The translations under genes and the position numbers were made by a program. From an uncultured Oscillospiraceae bacterium (GTDB lineage: Bacteria; Bacillota; Clostridia; Oscillospirales; Oscillospiraceae): a DNA stretch of 64,000 bases. Below, in pieces: positions 1-8,222 of this stretch. The notes under the pieces are model-generated. The model saw only the letters and a program-made list of their open reading frames with translations. It was not told the origin of the DNA and did no database searches. The DNA lies in contig CAJUSE010000006.1 of the NCBI GenBank assembly GCA_910588975.1, positions 26,840-90,839 on the forward strand. The letters are read 5' to 3'. Every line of letters starts with the position of its first letter. Positions within the stretch are counted from its first letter, which is position 1.

Positions 1-23
1 AGGGCCTTGCTCCACGCTTCTTT

Positions 24-1019
24 TTACCACTTGTCCGTTCCCTCCACCTCGGGAAGAACCTCGGTGAAGGCCCGGATACCCACCTCGATCATGCTGTCGT
101 CCGGCTCGAAGGTGGTCCAGCGCTGGATGGCCATGCCCGGAGCCCGGATGGCCCGGCACAGCCCGGTCTCGTGCCCTCCCACATAGCGGTTGATCTCATA
201 GGTGATGGCCACGATGAGGGGCAGCATCAGCAGATGGGCCCCCATCCGGGCAAAGGTGTTCTCCATGGGGAAGAAAGAGAACACCACGCTGGAGAGCAGA
301 ATGGACACCACAATGACCACAAACAGAAAGCTGGTGCCACAGCGGGGGTGGTGCTTGCTCTGGGCACGCACATTCTCCACCGTCAGGGGCAGGCCGGCCT
401 CATAGCAAAAGATGGTCTTGTGCTCGGCCCCGTGGTACTGAAAGGTGCGGTGGATATCCTTCATATGGGAGCAGGCCATGAGGTAGCCCAGAAAAATGGC
501 CACCTTCAGCACCCCCTCGGTCAGATTTCGTCCCCACACAGGGATGCCGGGAAAAAGCCGGGCCACCACCCCGCCCAGGGCGGTGGGCAGCAGGATGAAC
601 AACGCCACCGAAAAGGCCATCCCCGCCACCATGGACAGGGTGATGATGACCCCGGAGAGCTTCTCGCTGCCCAGCTTCTCATCCAGCCAGCGCTCGAATT
701 TAGAGGGTTCCTCCGCCCCTTCGTCCTCGGGGAAAAACTCGGCCGAATACATCAGGGCAGTCATGCCGTTATACATGGAGGAGCAGAAATTCACCACCCC
801 CCGGATGAGGGGCAGGGCCACAAAGGGGTATTTGTCCTTCAGCAGCTTCCTCGGCTCGGTCTTGACCTCCAGCTCCCCGTCGGGCTTTCGCACCACGATG
901 GAGCGCTTGTCGGGGCCGAGCATCATGATCCCCTCAATGAGGGCCTGGCCCCCAATGACCGTCTTAAAGCCCCCGGCGGCCAGGAGCAGAAGCTGTCGCA
1001 GCCTGTGCAGTATTTTCAC
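24..1019 (-). CDS. yqhQ: DUF1385 family membrane protein (YqhQ-like)
   Basis: The 331-residue protein matches the YqhQ/DUF1385 family, a conserved Firmicutes membrane protein of unknown biochemical function. Visible family marks are the N-terminal VIGGQALIEGIMM block, a YHGAEHKTI block near residue 197 and an HPRCGTSFL block near residue 223. At least three hydrophobic segments can be seen, around residues 123-150, 170-187 and 230-250. Translation probably starts at a GTG behind an AGAGGAAA ribosome binding site. In related Clostridia the gene sits next to prmC/prfA; the downstream neighbour lies outside the window so this cannot be checked. Family assignment is firm, role is unknown. Confidence 0.9.
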   Translation of the reverse strand: MKILHRLRQLLLLAAGGFKTVIGGQALIEGIMMLGPDKRSIVVRKPDGELEVKTEPRKLLKDKYPFVALPLIRGVVNFCSSMYNGMTALMYSAEFFPEDEGAEEPSKFERWLDEKLGSEKLSGVIITLSMVAGMAFSVALFILLPTALGGVVARLFPGIPVWGRNLTEGVLKVAIFLGYLMACSHMKDIHRTFQYHGAEHKTIFCYEAGLPLTVENVRAQSKHHPRCGTSFLFVVIVVSILLSSVVFSFFPMENTFARMGAHLLMLPLIVAITYEINRYVGGHETGLCRAIRAPGMAIQRWTTFEPDDSMIEVGIRAFTEVLPEVEGTDKW

Positions 1020-1139
1020 GGTATTTCCTCTTTTGCTGTTGGTTTTCTTTCCCGTCTTAGGAGGGTGGAAGCCTTGTAAGGCTCCCTGTGCAGCGCTATT
1101 GTATCAAACTTTCTTGCTTTTTGCAAGAAAAATTAGAAC

Positions 1140-2579
1140 TTATGTTCCAGAGTTGGGCTTGGGTGTATCCGGCAGCCGGATGGTGACCTGGCAGCCGCCC
1201 CCCTCGGCGTTGTCGATGATAAGCTCCCCCCCATGGCGGGTGACGATCTCGTCGCAGACGGCCAGGCCAATGCCCGACCCCCGGGCCTTAGAGGAGCCTT
1301 TATAGAACTTGGTTTTGACGTAGGGCAGCTCGTCTGCGGGGATGCCGGGGCCGTAATCCCGGATGGTGATGAGGCTCTCCTCCCCCTCCCGGCGGATGGC
1401 GGCGTCGATCTTCCCACCGCTGCCGCCGTGCTTGGCGGCGTTGTCCAGGATGTTGCAGAACACCTGCCGCAGCCGCTCCGGGTCGGCGTCCATGGGGGGG
1501 AACTCCTCCCCGTTGTCCTCGTAGTTCAGCTCCAGACCCTCCCGGCGGAAGAACTCCCGGTAGGTGTATACGGCATCCTCAAACTCGGCCTTCAGATCCA
1601 TCGGTTCGATGGACAGGGTGAACCGGCCGTCCTCCAGCCGGGAGAACTCCAGCAGCTCCTCCACCATGTTGGTCAGCCGCCTTGCCTCAGAGACGATGAT
1701 GCCCATGCCCTTCTTCACATCTGCGGCATCCCGGACCTCGCCGTTCATAATGGTCTCGGCCCAGCCGTTGATGGCGGTGAGGGGGGTGCGCAGCTCGTGG
1801 GAGACCGAGGAGATGAACTCGCTCTTCATCTTTTCCGAGGCGTTGATGCGGGTGGACATATCGTTGATGGCGTCGGTGAGATCGCCGATCTCGTCGTCAA
1901 ACTGCTTTTCGATCTGGATGCCGTAGCTGCCGGCGGCGATTCGCTTGGTGATCTCGGTGACGCCGGCCACCGGCTCCACGATGGATTTGACAAAGTAGAG
2001 GTTGGAGATGTAGACCATGAGCAGGATGGCCATACCGATCGCCAGGGAAATGGCCACGATGATGGCCAGCTGCCGGTCCACCAGCCGCAGGGAAGTCACA
2101 TAGCGGATGGCGGCCACCGGCCTGCCGTTGATGGTCAGGGGGGTGGTCACGGCCATGATGTGCTCGCCGGTGGAGGGGTCGTTTCCTGTCCAGGGCATGG
2201 ACCGGGGGTCCTCCAGGTTCAGTGCGGCGGCAATGTCCGGGGTGCCCGGCGAAGAATAGGCCGCCAGGCCGAAGGTGGAAAAGCGGATGGAGCCGTTGGC
2301 GTCCAGAAACTGCATCTCCACGTTGTCCCTGCCGTCCACATCGCTGCTGACATAGGTGAGCACATGCTGGTAGTACTCACTCTGGGTGCGGTACTCGCTG
2401 AAAAAGTCCACCACATACTCCGCCTTCACCTGAAGCCCATTGGACATGGTGGCGTAGTAATAGCTGCCCATGGCCACCGAAAAGGCGGACACGGCCAGCA
2501 AAATGACAAAGAGGACCACGCCGATGGAGTTTGTCATCCACCGCTTGCGAATACCTTTTATTTTGGGGATCCCCAGCAT
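1140..2579 (-). CDS. Membrane sensor histidine kinase with HAMP domain
   Basis: The 479-residue protein is a PhoR/ResE-type sensor kinase. A first membrane helix at about residues 17-40 and a second at about 171-196 enclose an extracytoplasmic sensor region; a HAMP linker follows to about residue 245. The phospho-accepting histidine is H261 in SSVSHELRTP. The ATPase domain shows the N box (NILDNAAKHG), G1 (DYGPGIP) and G2 (GSGIGLAVC). It lies just downstream of an OmpR-type response regulator on the same strand, its natural partner, separated by a 193-bp spacer holding a small insertion. The ligand cannot be told from sequence. Confidence 0.93.
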   Translation of the reverse strand: MLGIPKIKGIRKRWMTNSIGVVLFVILLAVSAFSVAMGSYYYATMSNGLQVKAEYVVDFFSEYRTQSEYYQHVLTYVSSDVDGRDNVEMQFLDANGSIRFSTFGLAAYSSPGTPDIAAALNLEDPRSMPWTGNDPSTGEHIMAVTTPLTINGRPVAAIRYVTSLRLVDRQLAIIVAISLAIGMAILLMVYISNLYFVKSIVEPVAGVTEITKRIAAGSYGIQIEKQFDDEIGDLTDAINDMSTRINASEKMKSEFISSVSHELRTPLTAINGWAETIMNGEVRDAADVKKGMGIIVSEARRLTNMVEELLEFSRLEDGRFTLSIEPMDLKAEFEDAVYTYREFFRREGLELNYEDNGEEFPPMDADPERLRQVFCNILDNAAKHGGSGGKIDAAIRREGEESLITIRDYGPGIPADELPYVKTKFYKGSSKARGSGIGLAVCDEIVTRHGGELIIDNAEGGGCQVTIRLPDTPKPNSGT

Positions 2580-2631
2580 ATGTTCACCCTCTTTCCACTC
2601 AGATCACAGCCTGCCCCTTCTATGGGGTCAC

Positions 2632-2805
2632 GCTCCCCACTTATAGCCATATCCCCACACGTCGTCGGCACAAGCTTCGTATCCCTCGTCCCGGCGCAAG
2701 CGCCAGGACTCGCCCACTTCGCTGTGCCTCCTCTCCCCACAAAATCCTTCGATTTTGTGGGGGCCCCTCTTTTTATGCTCCCCACTTATACCCATATCCC
2801 CACAC
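2632..2805. repeat. 29-nt near-perfect direct repeat flanking a 116-bp insert at the 3' end of a response regulator gene
   Basis: Positions 2632-2660 and 2777-2805 are identical except for one base. The second copy is the end of the response regulator reading frame (encoding WGYGYKWGA). The first copy, outside the gene, would encode the same residues ending in a different stop. Between them lies 116 bp that includes a hairpin (2735-2746 pairing with 2751-2762). The pattern is what an insertion with target-site duplication, or a short tandem duplication, would leave. Confidence 0.7.
2735..2775 (+). terminator. Hairpin with T-run inside the insert
   Basis: A perfect 12-bp stem (CCCCACAAAATC with its complement) is followed on the plus strand by a C/T-rich tract ending in TTTTT. 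No plus-strand gene precedes it, so it is probably part of the inserted element rather than a working terminator of a neighbour. Confidence 0.4.
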
Positions 2806-3462
2806 CGTGGTGATAAAGGTGGGGTTCTGGGGGTCGTCCTCGATCTTGATGCGCAGCCGGCGGATGTTCACGTCCACGATCTTCACCTCGCCGAAGTAGT
2901 CCTTGCCCCACACGGCGTCCAGGATCTCCTCCCGGCTCATGGCCTTGCCTGCGTTATCCATGAACAGCTTGACGATGGAATACTCCACCTGGGTCAGCTT
3001 CACCCTCGCCCCGTTTTTCTCCAACGTCCGGTTCCGGGTGTTGAGCAGGAAGGGGGGCTGGGAGATCTCGCCGGTGTCCACCACCGGCTCGCTGCCCGCC
3101 CGCCGGCACAAGGCGTCAATGCGGGCGGTGAGCTCGGCGGGGGAAAAGGGCTTGGTCACATAGTCGTCCGCCCCGGTCATAAGCCCGGTGACCTTATCCA
3201 TCTCCTGGCTCCGGGCGGTGAGCATAATGATGCCAATGCGGTTGTTGGTGGCCCGGATCCGCCGGCAGACCTCGAAGCCGTCCATATCAGGCAGCATCAC
3301 ATCCAGCAGGGCCACATTGGTGTCCGGATTGCGCTGGAGCTGCTCCAGCGCCTCCTCTCCCGTCCCCGCCTCAATGGTCTCATAGCCCGCCCGCTTCAGA
3401 TTGATGACCACAAAGGAGCGGATATTGGTCTCGTCCTCCAGGACAAGCACTTTTCTGGTCAA
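2773..3462 (-). CDS. OmpR-family response regulator
   Basis: The 229-residue protein has a receiver domain (about residues 1-120) with acidic residues near the N-terminus, phospho-accepting D54 in ALLDVMLPDMDG, the conserved T in LTARS and K in VTKPFSP, then a C-terminal winged-helix DNA-binding domain ending in TTVWGYGYKW. Translation starts at TTG, six bases behind a strong GGAGGAG site. It is transcribed after a lipoprotein gene and before a histidine kinase, which form one operon. Its last nine codons are echoed outside the gene (see the repeat at 2632-2805). Confidence 0.95.
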   Translation of the reverse strand: MTRKVLVLEDETNIRSFVVINLKRAGYETIEAGTGEEALEQLQRNPDTNVALLDVMLPDMDGFEVCRRIRATNNRIGIIMLTARSQEMDKVTGLMTGADDYVTKPFSPAELTARIDALCRRAGSEPVVDTGEISQPPFLLNTRNRTLEKNGARVKLTQVEYSIVKLFMDNAGKAMSREEILDAVWGKDYFGEVKIVDVNIRRLRIKIEDDPQNPTFITTVWGYGYKWGA

Positions 3463-3479
3463 AGTGATCTCCTCCTTTA

Positions 3480-4847
3480 TCAGTAGCCGGTATACCAGTC
3501 GGTTTTGATGAGGTGGAAGCTCTCTCTCACCTCATCCTCGGTAAGGCCGCAGTTCCAGCCATCCCGGAATTCGGCGGCATAGATGGTGCCGTTGGAGCCC
3601 TGCCCCTCCTCCAAAAGGATGAACCGCTCCCCCGCCTTGGCCCGGCTGGCCCGGTTGGTGCCGGTAAGTTTGTAGATGGTAAGGAAAGGGGCCGGAGCCA
3701 CCGTCTCATCCCCCTCCCAGCGGCTGAAGGTCACAGAGCGCTCCCCGCCGCCGGGCATATCGGAGCGGCTGAGGGCCAACTTCTCCCCCCAGCTGTCGGG
3801 GAGAATAAAGTACCAGCCGTCCCGCTCATTGTGGTAGGTGGTGTAGACTGGGTTGACCCTGCCCGAGGCGTCAAACTGCCGCCAACGGACCAGCCAGAAG
3901 TTCACCGTTGTAGAGGTGACCCGGTAGTCCAGCAGGGGGACAGGCTGGGGCAGCTCCAGAATGCCGTCGCCGTTGATGTCCCGCTCGGAGACCTGGGTGG
4001 TAAAGCGGATGGTCTCCACGCTCTCCCCTGTCTCGCTGTCCAGGGTCACGTTGCGCAGCTTGCCCTCCCGGCAGACCAACACGTCGGTGATGGCCCCGTT
4101 CTCTCCATAGGTGGAGGTGACAAAAAGCCCGGGCACCCGGTCCACCAGATAGCCCGACCGGACCCCCACAGCAGCCAGGGCGGTGATGCCCCCGGAGAGG
4201 GGGGCGGTGCCCGCCATAGTCAAAACGCCGTTGCAGTCATAAAACTCGGCCTGGGGCGTGCCCCCGGTGGGGGTGCGCAGGACCACCAGCTCCTGCTGGC
4301 TGTCCCCGTCCAGGTCAGAGAGCTTATAGCTTGTGTAATCGGTGCGCAGCAGCTCGTTGGCTCCATCCCGGCCAAGGGAGTAGGCCGCCAGCGAGCACAG
4401 CTGGGAGCTCATCTGCCAGCTGACCACCAGCTCCTTATAGGGGCTGTCGTCCAGCTGGGCGTAGTCCACACAGTAGACCGCCGTCCCCGCTCCCTCCACC
4501 GTCACCAGGGGCTCGTACTCCTCCCCCACCTGGCGGAAGATGTAGATGCGCAGGGGCTTTTCCTCCCCGGGAAAGCGGAAGAAGGCGATGGCCTCCTGCC
4601 TGCCGTCCCCGTTCAGGTCCTGAAGCTGGACTGACTGGATCATCTCCCCGGACAGAGGGGCGGCATACTCCCCCCCGGCGGCGATGACCTGGCTGAGCTG
4701 CTTTTGCAGGGCCTCATATTCCTTGGAAGGCTGGGGCGGCGTGTACAGCTGATCCACACTCTTGAAGAAGCAGCCGGTGAGACTCACCGACAGCACCGCC
4801 GCCGAGAGCAGCGCCACCGCCGCCTTACGCACTTTTCCGTATTTCAT
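3480..4847 (-). CDS. Lipoprotein with FG-GAP/VCBS-like repeats
   Basis: This 455-residue protein begins with a lipoprotein signal peptide whose lipobox is SLTGC (Cys near residue 26), so it is probably anchored outside the cytoplasmic membrane. Several Asp-rich segments of the form QDLNGDGRQEAI, SDLDGDSQQELVV and DINGDGILELP look like FG-GAP/VCBS calcium-loop blades. No catalytic motif is evident. It is the first gene of an operon with the response regulator and histidine kinase, 17 bp upstream of the regulator, which hints that it takes part in sensing. Function is unknown. Confidence 0.85.
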   Translation of the reverse strand: MKYGKVRKAAVALLSAAVLSVSLTGCFFKSVDQLYTPPQPSKEYEALQKQLSQVIAAGGEYAAPLSGEMIQSVQLQDLNGDGRQEAIAFFRFPGEEKPLRIYIFRQVGEEYEPLVTVEGAGTAVYCVDYAQLDDSPYKELVVSWQMSSQLCSLAAYSLGRDGANELLRTDYTSYKLSDLDGDSQQELVVLRTPTGGTPQAEFYDCNGVLTMAGTAPLSGGITALAAVGVRSGYLVDRVPGLFVTSTYGENGAITDVLVCREGKLRNVTLDSETGESVETIRFTTQVSERDINGDGILELPQPVPLLDYRVTSTTVNFWLVRWRQFDASGRVNPVYTTYHNERDGWYFILPDSWGEKLALSRSDMPGGGERSVTFSRWEGDETVAPAPFLTIYKLTGTNRASRAKAGERFILLEEGQGSNGTIYAAEFRDGWNCGLTEDEVRESFHLIKTDWYTGY

Positions 4848-4973
4848 TTTTCCGCCCCCCTTTTGCCAATGGGCATAATTCTACACATATCAAATCTATT
4901 CTACCACAATCGGAGGGAAAAGGGTATCCCCCAGACCAAGTTTTTTTACCTTTTTCCACCCTCCGCATTTTCC

Positions 4974-4994
4974 GTAGGGCGGGACGCCCTCCCC
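4974..4994. repeat. Degenerate member of the GTAGGGGCGG palindrome family
   Basis: GTAGGGCGGGACGCCCTCCC forms a short imperfect palindrome and begins like the better copies near 28.5, 45.4, 50.7 and 51.0 kb. It marks the left side of the phage-like scar. Confidence 0.4.
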
Positions 4995-5099
4995 CGCCGC
5001 CCCTGCAAGCTGTACCGCTCTTTTCGATGTCCTCCGCAGAGGTGGCCTTCGGCCACCCGCCATTTCCCCCGTGGACGCCCACGGCCGGCGAAATCGCCG

Positions 5100-5401
5100 A
5101 TATTGCCGTAAAGAAGGCTTCTACGGCTGGTTCCATTACTTTGGATTGGGATGGACAGCCACGGGACAAAGGAAGATATTCCTTTGGAAAGATGGGCAGC
5201 AAGTCTCCCTTGAAAAAACGGACCAAATCTGGTAAAATAAGCAAGGCAGAGGCCGCACGGGTAAGCAGCGGAATACTGACAGATCACCCGAAGTTGAAGC
5301 CTGGCGAAATTCGTTTTTACGAATACGGAAAGTACCAGTATCAGATTGAGGTGAAAGATCCTGGAGAATATACTTTCCTTTCCCGAAGAAAGCTAAAATA
5401 G
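5100..5401 (+). pseudogene. C-terminal fragment of a phage MuF-like / polymorphic toxin protein
   Basis: An open frame to the stop at 5401 encodes roughly 100 residues ending GEIRFYEYGKYQYQIEV and FLSRRKLK. The frame can be extended back to an ATG at 5027, but 4974-5100 looks like repeat sequence and has no convincing ribosome binding site, so the start is probably lost and this is the tail of a larger protein. Base composition is clearly lower in GC than the neighbours. The small gene 12 bp downstream and a capsid-like N-terminus at 5725 suggest a toxin tail of a prophage minor capsid protein with its immunity gene. The toxin reading is inference; I do not recognise the fold. Confidence 0.4.
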
Positions 5402-5413
5402 GAGTGAAGGAAG

Positions 5414-5659
5414 ATGGGGAAGATCGCATCCGAATATCAGACCCTTTTGATGCAGCGATATGGTTCAATCGAACTGGATAAACTCGACAAGATTGCATTA
5501 AGCGCATTGAAGAGAGATCCCGCAGAAGATGGGTATGAGGAAGAAATGCTTCAGTGGATGAAGAACAATCCAAACGCTACATTTCAAGAGCTTTTGAGGT
5601 TCAACGCAAGTTTTTACTGCCCGCTCGAAATCGTGGACGATGATGATATGGACGAATAG
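5414..5659 (+). CDS. Small acidic protein, possible immunity partner
   Basis: The 81-residue acidic protein ends in a run of aspartates. It starts 12 bp after the preceding fragment, behind a GAAGGAAG site, and is followed by a terminator. Tight coupling to a toxin-tail-like fragment inside a low-GC scar makes an immunity role plausible, since MuF-type phage toxins commonly carry such a gene directly downstream. No known family is recognised, and it could equally be an unrelated phage gene. Confidence 0.5.
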   Translation: MGKIASEYQTLLMQRYGSIELDKLDKIALSALKRDPAEDGYEEEMLQWMKNNPNATFQELLRFNASFYCPLEIVDDDDMDE

Positions 5660-5666
5660 GGTGATT

Positions 5667-5701
5667 AAGAAAGCACAGAGCATTTTGCCTGTGCTTTTCT
5701 T
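5667..5701 (+). terminator. Rho-independent terminator after the small acidic gene
   Basis: A 12-bp stem (AAGAAAGCACAG with its near-complement) around a 10-base loop ends in CTTTTCTT. Confidence 0.75.
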
Positions 5702-5724
5702 ATGTCCATTTTAGGTGGTGGAGT

Positions 5725-5960
5725 ATGAATAAATATGAAAATCACCTGATACAGCTATACCTAAAGGCAGAAACGGATATCATCAACGAGATTGCTCGGC
5801 TTCGCTCTCTTGGCTTTGCGGATTATCATGTTGTTGCCGCACTGAAGAGAGTTCGGGCAATTCTTAACGAGCTAAAGGCAGAAGCGTGGGGATGGGCTCC
5901 ACAAGCGATAGAGTATGAGTTCTATGCCTATCACCCGGAAAGGCGCACTATGCCGACAAC
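5725..5960 (+). pseudogene. N-terminal fragment of a phage minor capsid (MuF/SPP1 gp7-like) protein
   Basis: The ATG at 5725, behind GGTGGTGGAGT, opens a helical sequence with the blocks LYLKAETDIINEIARLRSLG and DYHVVAALKRVRAILNEL and ending near FYAYHPERR. This resembles the N-terminus of Clostridia prophage minor capsid / head morphogenesis proteins as I recall them. After about residue 75 the sequence becomes low-complexity Ala/Pro and runs, in frame and by chance, through a promoter into the DUF3842 gene. It is therefore a truncated remnant. Its codon use and GC content differ from the flanks. Confidence 0.5.
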
Positions 5961-5995
5961 GGCGGTTGCGGCCCCGCCACCGGCAAGTACCGCCC

Positions 5996-6024
5996 TTGCC
6001 TTTTCCTCTTTTTTCGGCTATAAT
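5996..6024 (+). promoter_or_regulatory. Sigma-A-type promoter for the DUF3842 gene
   Basis: The -35 TTGCCT (5996-6001) and -10 TATAAT (6019-6024) are separated by 17 bp. Transcription would begin near 6031, after the phage-like fragment, which supports taking the downstream ATG at 6061 as the real start. Confidence 0.75.
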
Positions 6025-6060
6025 CTGTATCAAAGCATCCATTTTCAAGGAGGATCCACC

Positions 6061-6474
6061 ATGATTATTGCTGTCATTGACGGCCAGGGGGGCGGGCTGG
6101 GTTCGTCCCTGGTCTCCCGGCTGAAGGAAAAGCTGGGGGAGGGCCATCAGCTTCTGGCCGTGGGCTGCAACGCCCTGGCCACCTCGGCCATGCTGAAAGC
6201 CGGGGCCCACAAGGGGGCCACCGGGGAGAACGCCGTGTGCTACAACGCCGCCCGGGCCGATGTGATCCTGGGCCCCATCGGCCTGCTCTCGGCCAACGCC
6301 CTCATGGGCGAGGTGAGCCCTGCCATGGCTGCCGCCGTCTCTGCCTCCCCGGGGCGAAAAATTCTCATCCCCTCCTCCAGCTGCGGCATTCTGGTGGCCG
6401 GTGCCACCGCCCTGAAGCTGGAGGAAGCCCTGCAAAGCGCCGTAGCCCTGTGTCTGCAGGAGGTGGGGGCATGA
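6061..6474 (+). CDS. DUF3842 family protein
   Basis: The 137-residue protein opens MIIAVIDGQGGGLGSSLVSR, a Gly-rich nucleotide-binding-like loop typical of the DUF3842 family, whose function is unknown. Later features are a GENAVCYNAARADVILGPIG block and SSCGILVAG. The frame is open back to 5725, but the ATG at 6061 follows a perfect AAGGAGG site and its own promoter, so the upstream part is a fortuitous phage fragment. The stop overlaps the next start (ATGA), indicating translational coupling to the P-loop kinase gene. Confidence 0.85.
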   Translation: MIIAVIDGQGGGLGSSLVSRLKEKLGEGHQLLAVGCNALATSAMLKAGAHKGATGENAVCYNAARADVILGPIGLLSANALMGEVSPAMAAAVSASPGRKILIPSSSCGILVAGATALKLEEALQSAVALCLQEVGA

Positions 6475-7544
6475 GAGAGATCCTTCTTGCCCATGCCCGG
6501 CGCTACCCAAACATGGAGCCCCAGGACTATATGAAGCTGCTCTACCAAAGCGAGTTCGGCCCCGGTCATCTGGTGGATGCCCAGGACGGCAAGGTGTTGG
6601 AGCGGCTAAAGGAGGAATTCGCCCAGGCCGCCGGAGAGGGCTACACCCCCGCCCAAACCGTGGAGGACATCGGCGGCGGGCTGTGCCGGTTCCACCTGTC
6701 CCCCACTGCTCTCACAGCGGAGGAGCTGCCCCTGGTGCAAACCTGCTTCTCCCTCTCTGCCCATCCCCGGGGGAGTTTGGAGGGGCTTTGGCAGAAGGTG
6801 GGACAGCTGGCCGGGCTGTGTTGGAAGGGGGAAATTCCCCTCAAAAAGGAGGAATTATCCCTCTATCAGGCCCTTTATTCCGCCCAAAACTGCCCTGCTG
6901 TGAGCCACAGCGAGGCCTTTCGGGGCCATTACACCCCCCATTATCGGGTCTTAGAGGCCGATTTGGCCCTGTTTTTCCCCGCTTTTTCGGCCATTCAGGC
7001 CGCTTTGGAGGGCACAGATGGGCCGATCGTGGTGGCGGTGGACGGCCGGTGCGCCTCGGGCAAAACCTCCTTTGCCAAGCGGTGTGCCCAGGTCTTTTCT
7101 GACTGCTCGGTGTTCCACATGGACGACTTCTTCCTCCCCTTTGAAAAGCGGACCCCGGAGCGGCTGGCCCAGCCGGGAGGAAATGTGGACTATGAACGGG
7201 CGTTGGAGGAGGTTTTCCTCCCCCTCAACGAAGGGCGGGCCGTGGAGCTGCGTGCCTTCAACTGCTCAGACGGCTCCTTCCTGCCCCCGGTGACCCACCC
7301 CTTCCGGCGGCTGAGCATCGTGGAGGGCAGCTACTCCCACCACCCGGAGCTGGCGAAATACAGCCAGGTGAAGATCTTCCTCACCTGCTCCCCCCAGACC
7401 CAGCTGAACCGCCTGGCGGTGCGGGAGAGCCCCGAGAGTCTGGAGAATTTCAAAAACCGCTGGATCCCCATGGAGGAGAACTACTTCACCGGTCTGGACA
7501 TTCAGGGGAAAAGCGACCTGGTGGTGGACACCTCCACCCTGTAA
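6471..7544 (+). CDS. Uridine kinase-like P-loop protein with an N-terminal extension
   Basis: The 357-residue protein has two parts. Residues 1-170 form an uncharacterised domain (MREILLAHARRYPNMEPQDY onward). Residues 180-357 look like a uridine kinase/phosphoribulokinase-type P-loop domain, with Walker A GRCASGKT, a MDDFFLP block following it as in uridine kinases, and a late LAVRESPESLENFKNRW segment. It presumably phosphorylates a nucleoside or other small hydroxyl substrate with ATP; the substrate is not evident. It overlaps the DUF3842 gene by four bases and precedes an unknown membrane-anchored gene by 12 bp, so the three probably form one operon. Confidence 0.8.
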   Translation: MREILLAHARRYPNMEPQDYMKLLYQSEFGPGHLVDAQDGKVLERLKEEFAQAAGEGYTPAQTVEDIGGGLCRFHLSPTALTAEELPLVQTCFSLSAHPRGSLEGLWQKVGQLAGLCWKGEIPLKKEELSLYQALYSAQNCPAVSHSEAFRGHYTPHYRVLEADLALFFPAFSAIQAALEGTDGPIVVAVDGRCASGKTSFAKRCAQVFSDCSVFHMDDFFLPFEKRTPERLAQPGGNVDYERALEEVFLPLNEGRAVELRAFNCSDGSFLPPVTHPFRRLSIVEGSYSHHPELAKYSQVKIFLTCSPQTQLNRLAVRESPESLENFKNRWIPMEENYFTGLDIQGKSDLVVDTSTL

Positions 7545-7556
7545 GGAGGGCAAGGC

Positions 7557-8150
7557 ATGAAAAAGATATTCTATTCCCTTCTCATGGTGGCCGCCGTGAT
7601 CTGGGGCTTCTGGTACGGCGGTCGGGCCTATGAGCGGACCCACTTCACCGGCAGCGAGCTGCCCCTCTATGGGGAGCTGCAGGCCGCCTGTGCCCAGGGT
7701 GTTGAGGCCAAGCTCGACAAGGTTCTGGAGCTTCAAAACGGCACCTTGACTCTGGCCCAGGGGGGCGGTCCAGGGGCAGACTGGTCCGCCTTTGTGACCG
7801 CCTTTGGGGAGAGCAAACTGGTGGAGCGCACCGGCCAGTCCCGCAACATCCACACTGCCGAGCGCTACTTCCTCACCCTGTCGGGCACTGACAGCGTCGG
7901 TCGGAGCTGGACGGGAAAAATGAAGCTCTATGCCGACGAGGTCATGGACATTCAAATCTCCTTGACTGCCGCCGGCCAGGAGGAGCCCACCCTCTATGAG
8001 GCCCGGTATCAGCTGAATAAAACCACTATGCCCCAGGTACTGGAGACCCTCATGGAACCCGTCCCCGGCGCCCCGGAGGGGCCCTTTACCCTCACCAAAA
8101 AGGGTGAGGTGACCGACGGCAGCGGCAGCCTGGTCCAGCTGGCCCCCTGA
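7557..8150 (+). CDS. Hypothetical membrane-anchored protein
   Basis: The 197-residue protein has a single N-terminal hydrophobic segment (about residues 4-22) that acts as a signal peptide or anchor, followed by a soluble domain presumably outside the membrane. I do not recognise the family. There is a good AAGGAGG site nine bases before the ATG. It follows the P-loop gene closely and is probably the last gene of that operon. Confidence 0.7.
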   Translation: MKKIFYSLLMVAAVIWGFWYGGRAYERTHFTGSELPLYGELQAACAQGVEAKLDKVLELQNGTLTLAQGGGPGADWSAFVTAFGESKLVERTGQSRNIHTAERYFLTLSGTDSVGRSWTGKMKLYADEVMDIQISLTAAGQEEPTLYEARYQLNKTTMPQVLETLMEPVPGAPEGPFTLTKKGEVTDGSGSLVQLAP

Positions 8151-8222
8151 TACTCTCCCACCGAGGGGGCACCCATCCCCTTCCCTTTACGGACAGGGGA
8201 ACATGAGAAAGGCGGGGGATCC

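Noticed and set aside
5027..5100. ATG at 5027 as the start of the phage-like fragment.
   Set aside because: The sequence there is palindromic/repeat-like, has no ribosome binding site and encodes Pro-rich residues unlike the rest, so the frame probably begins outside the present remnant.
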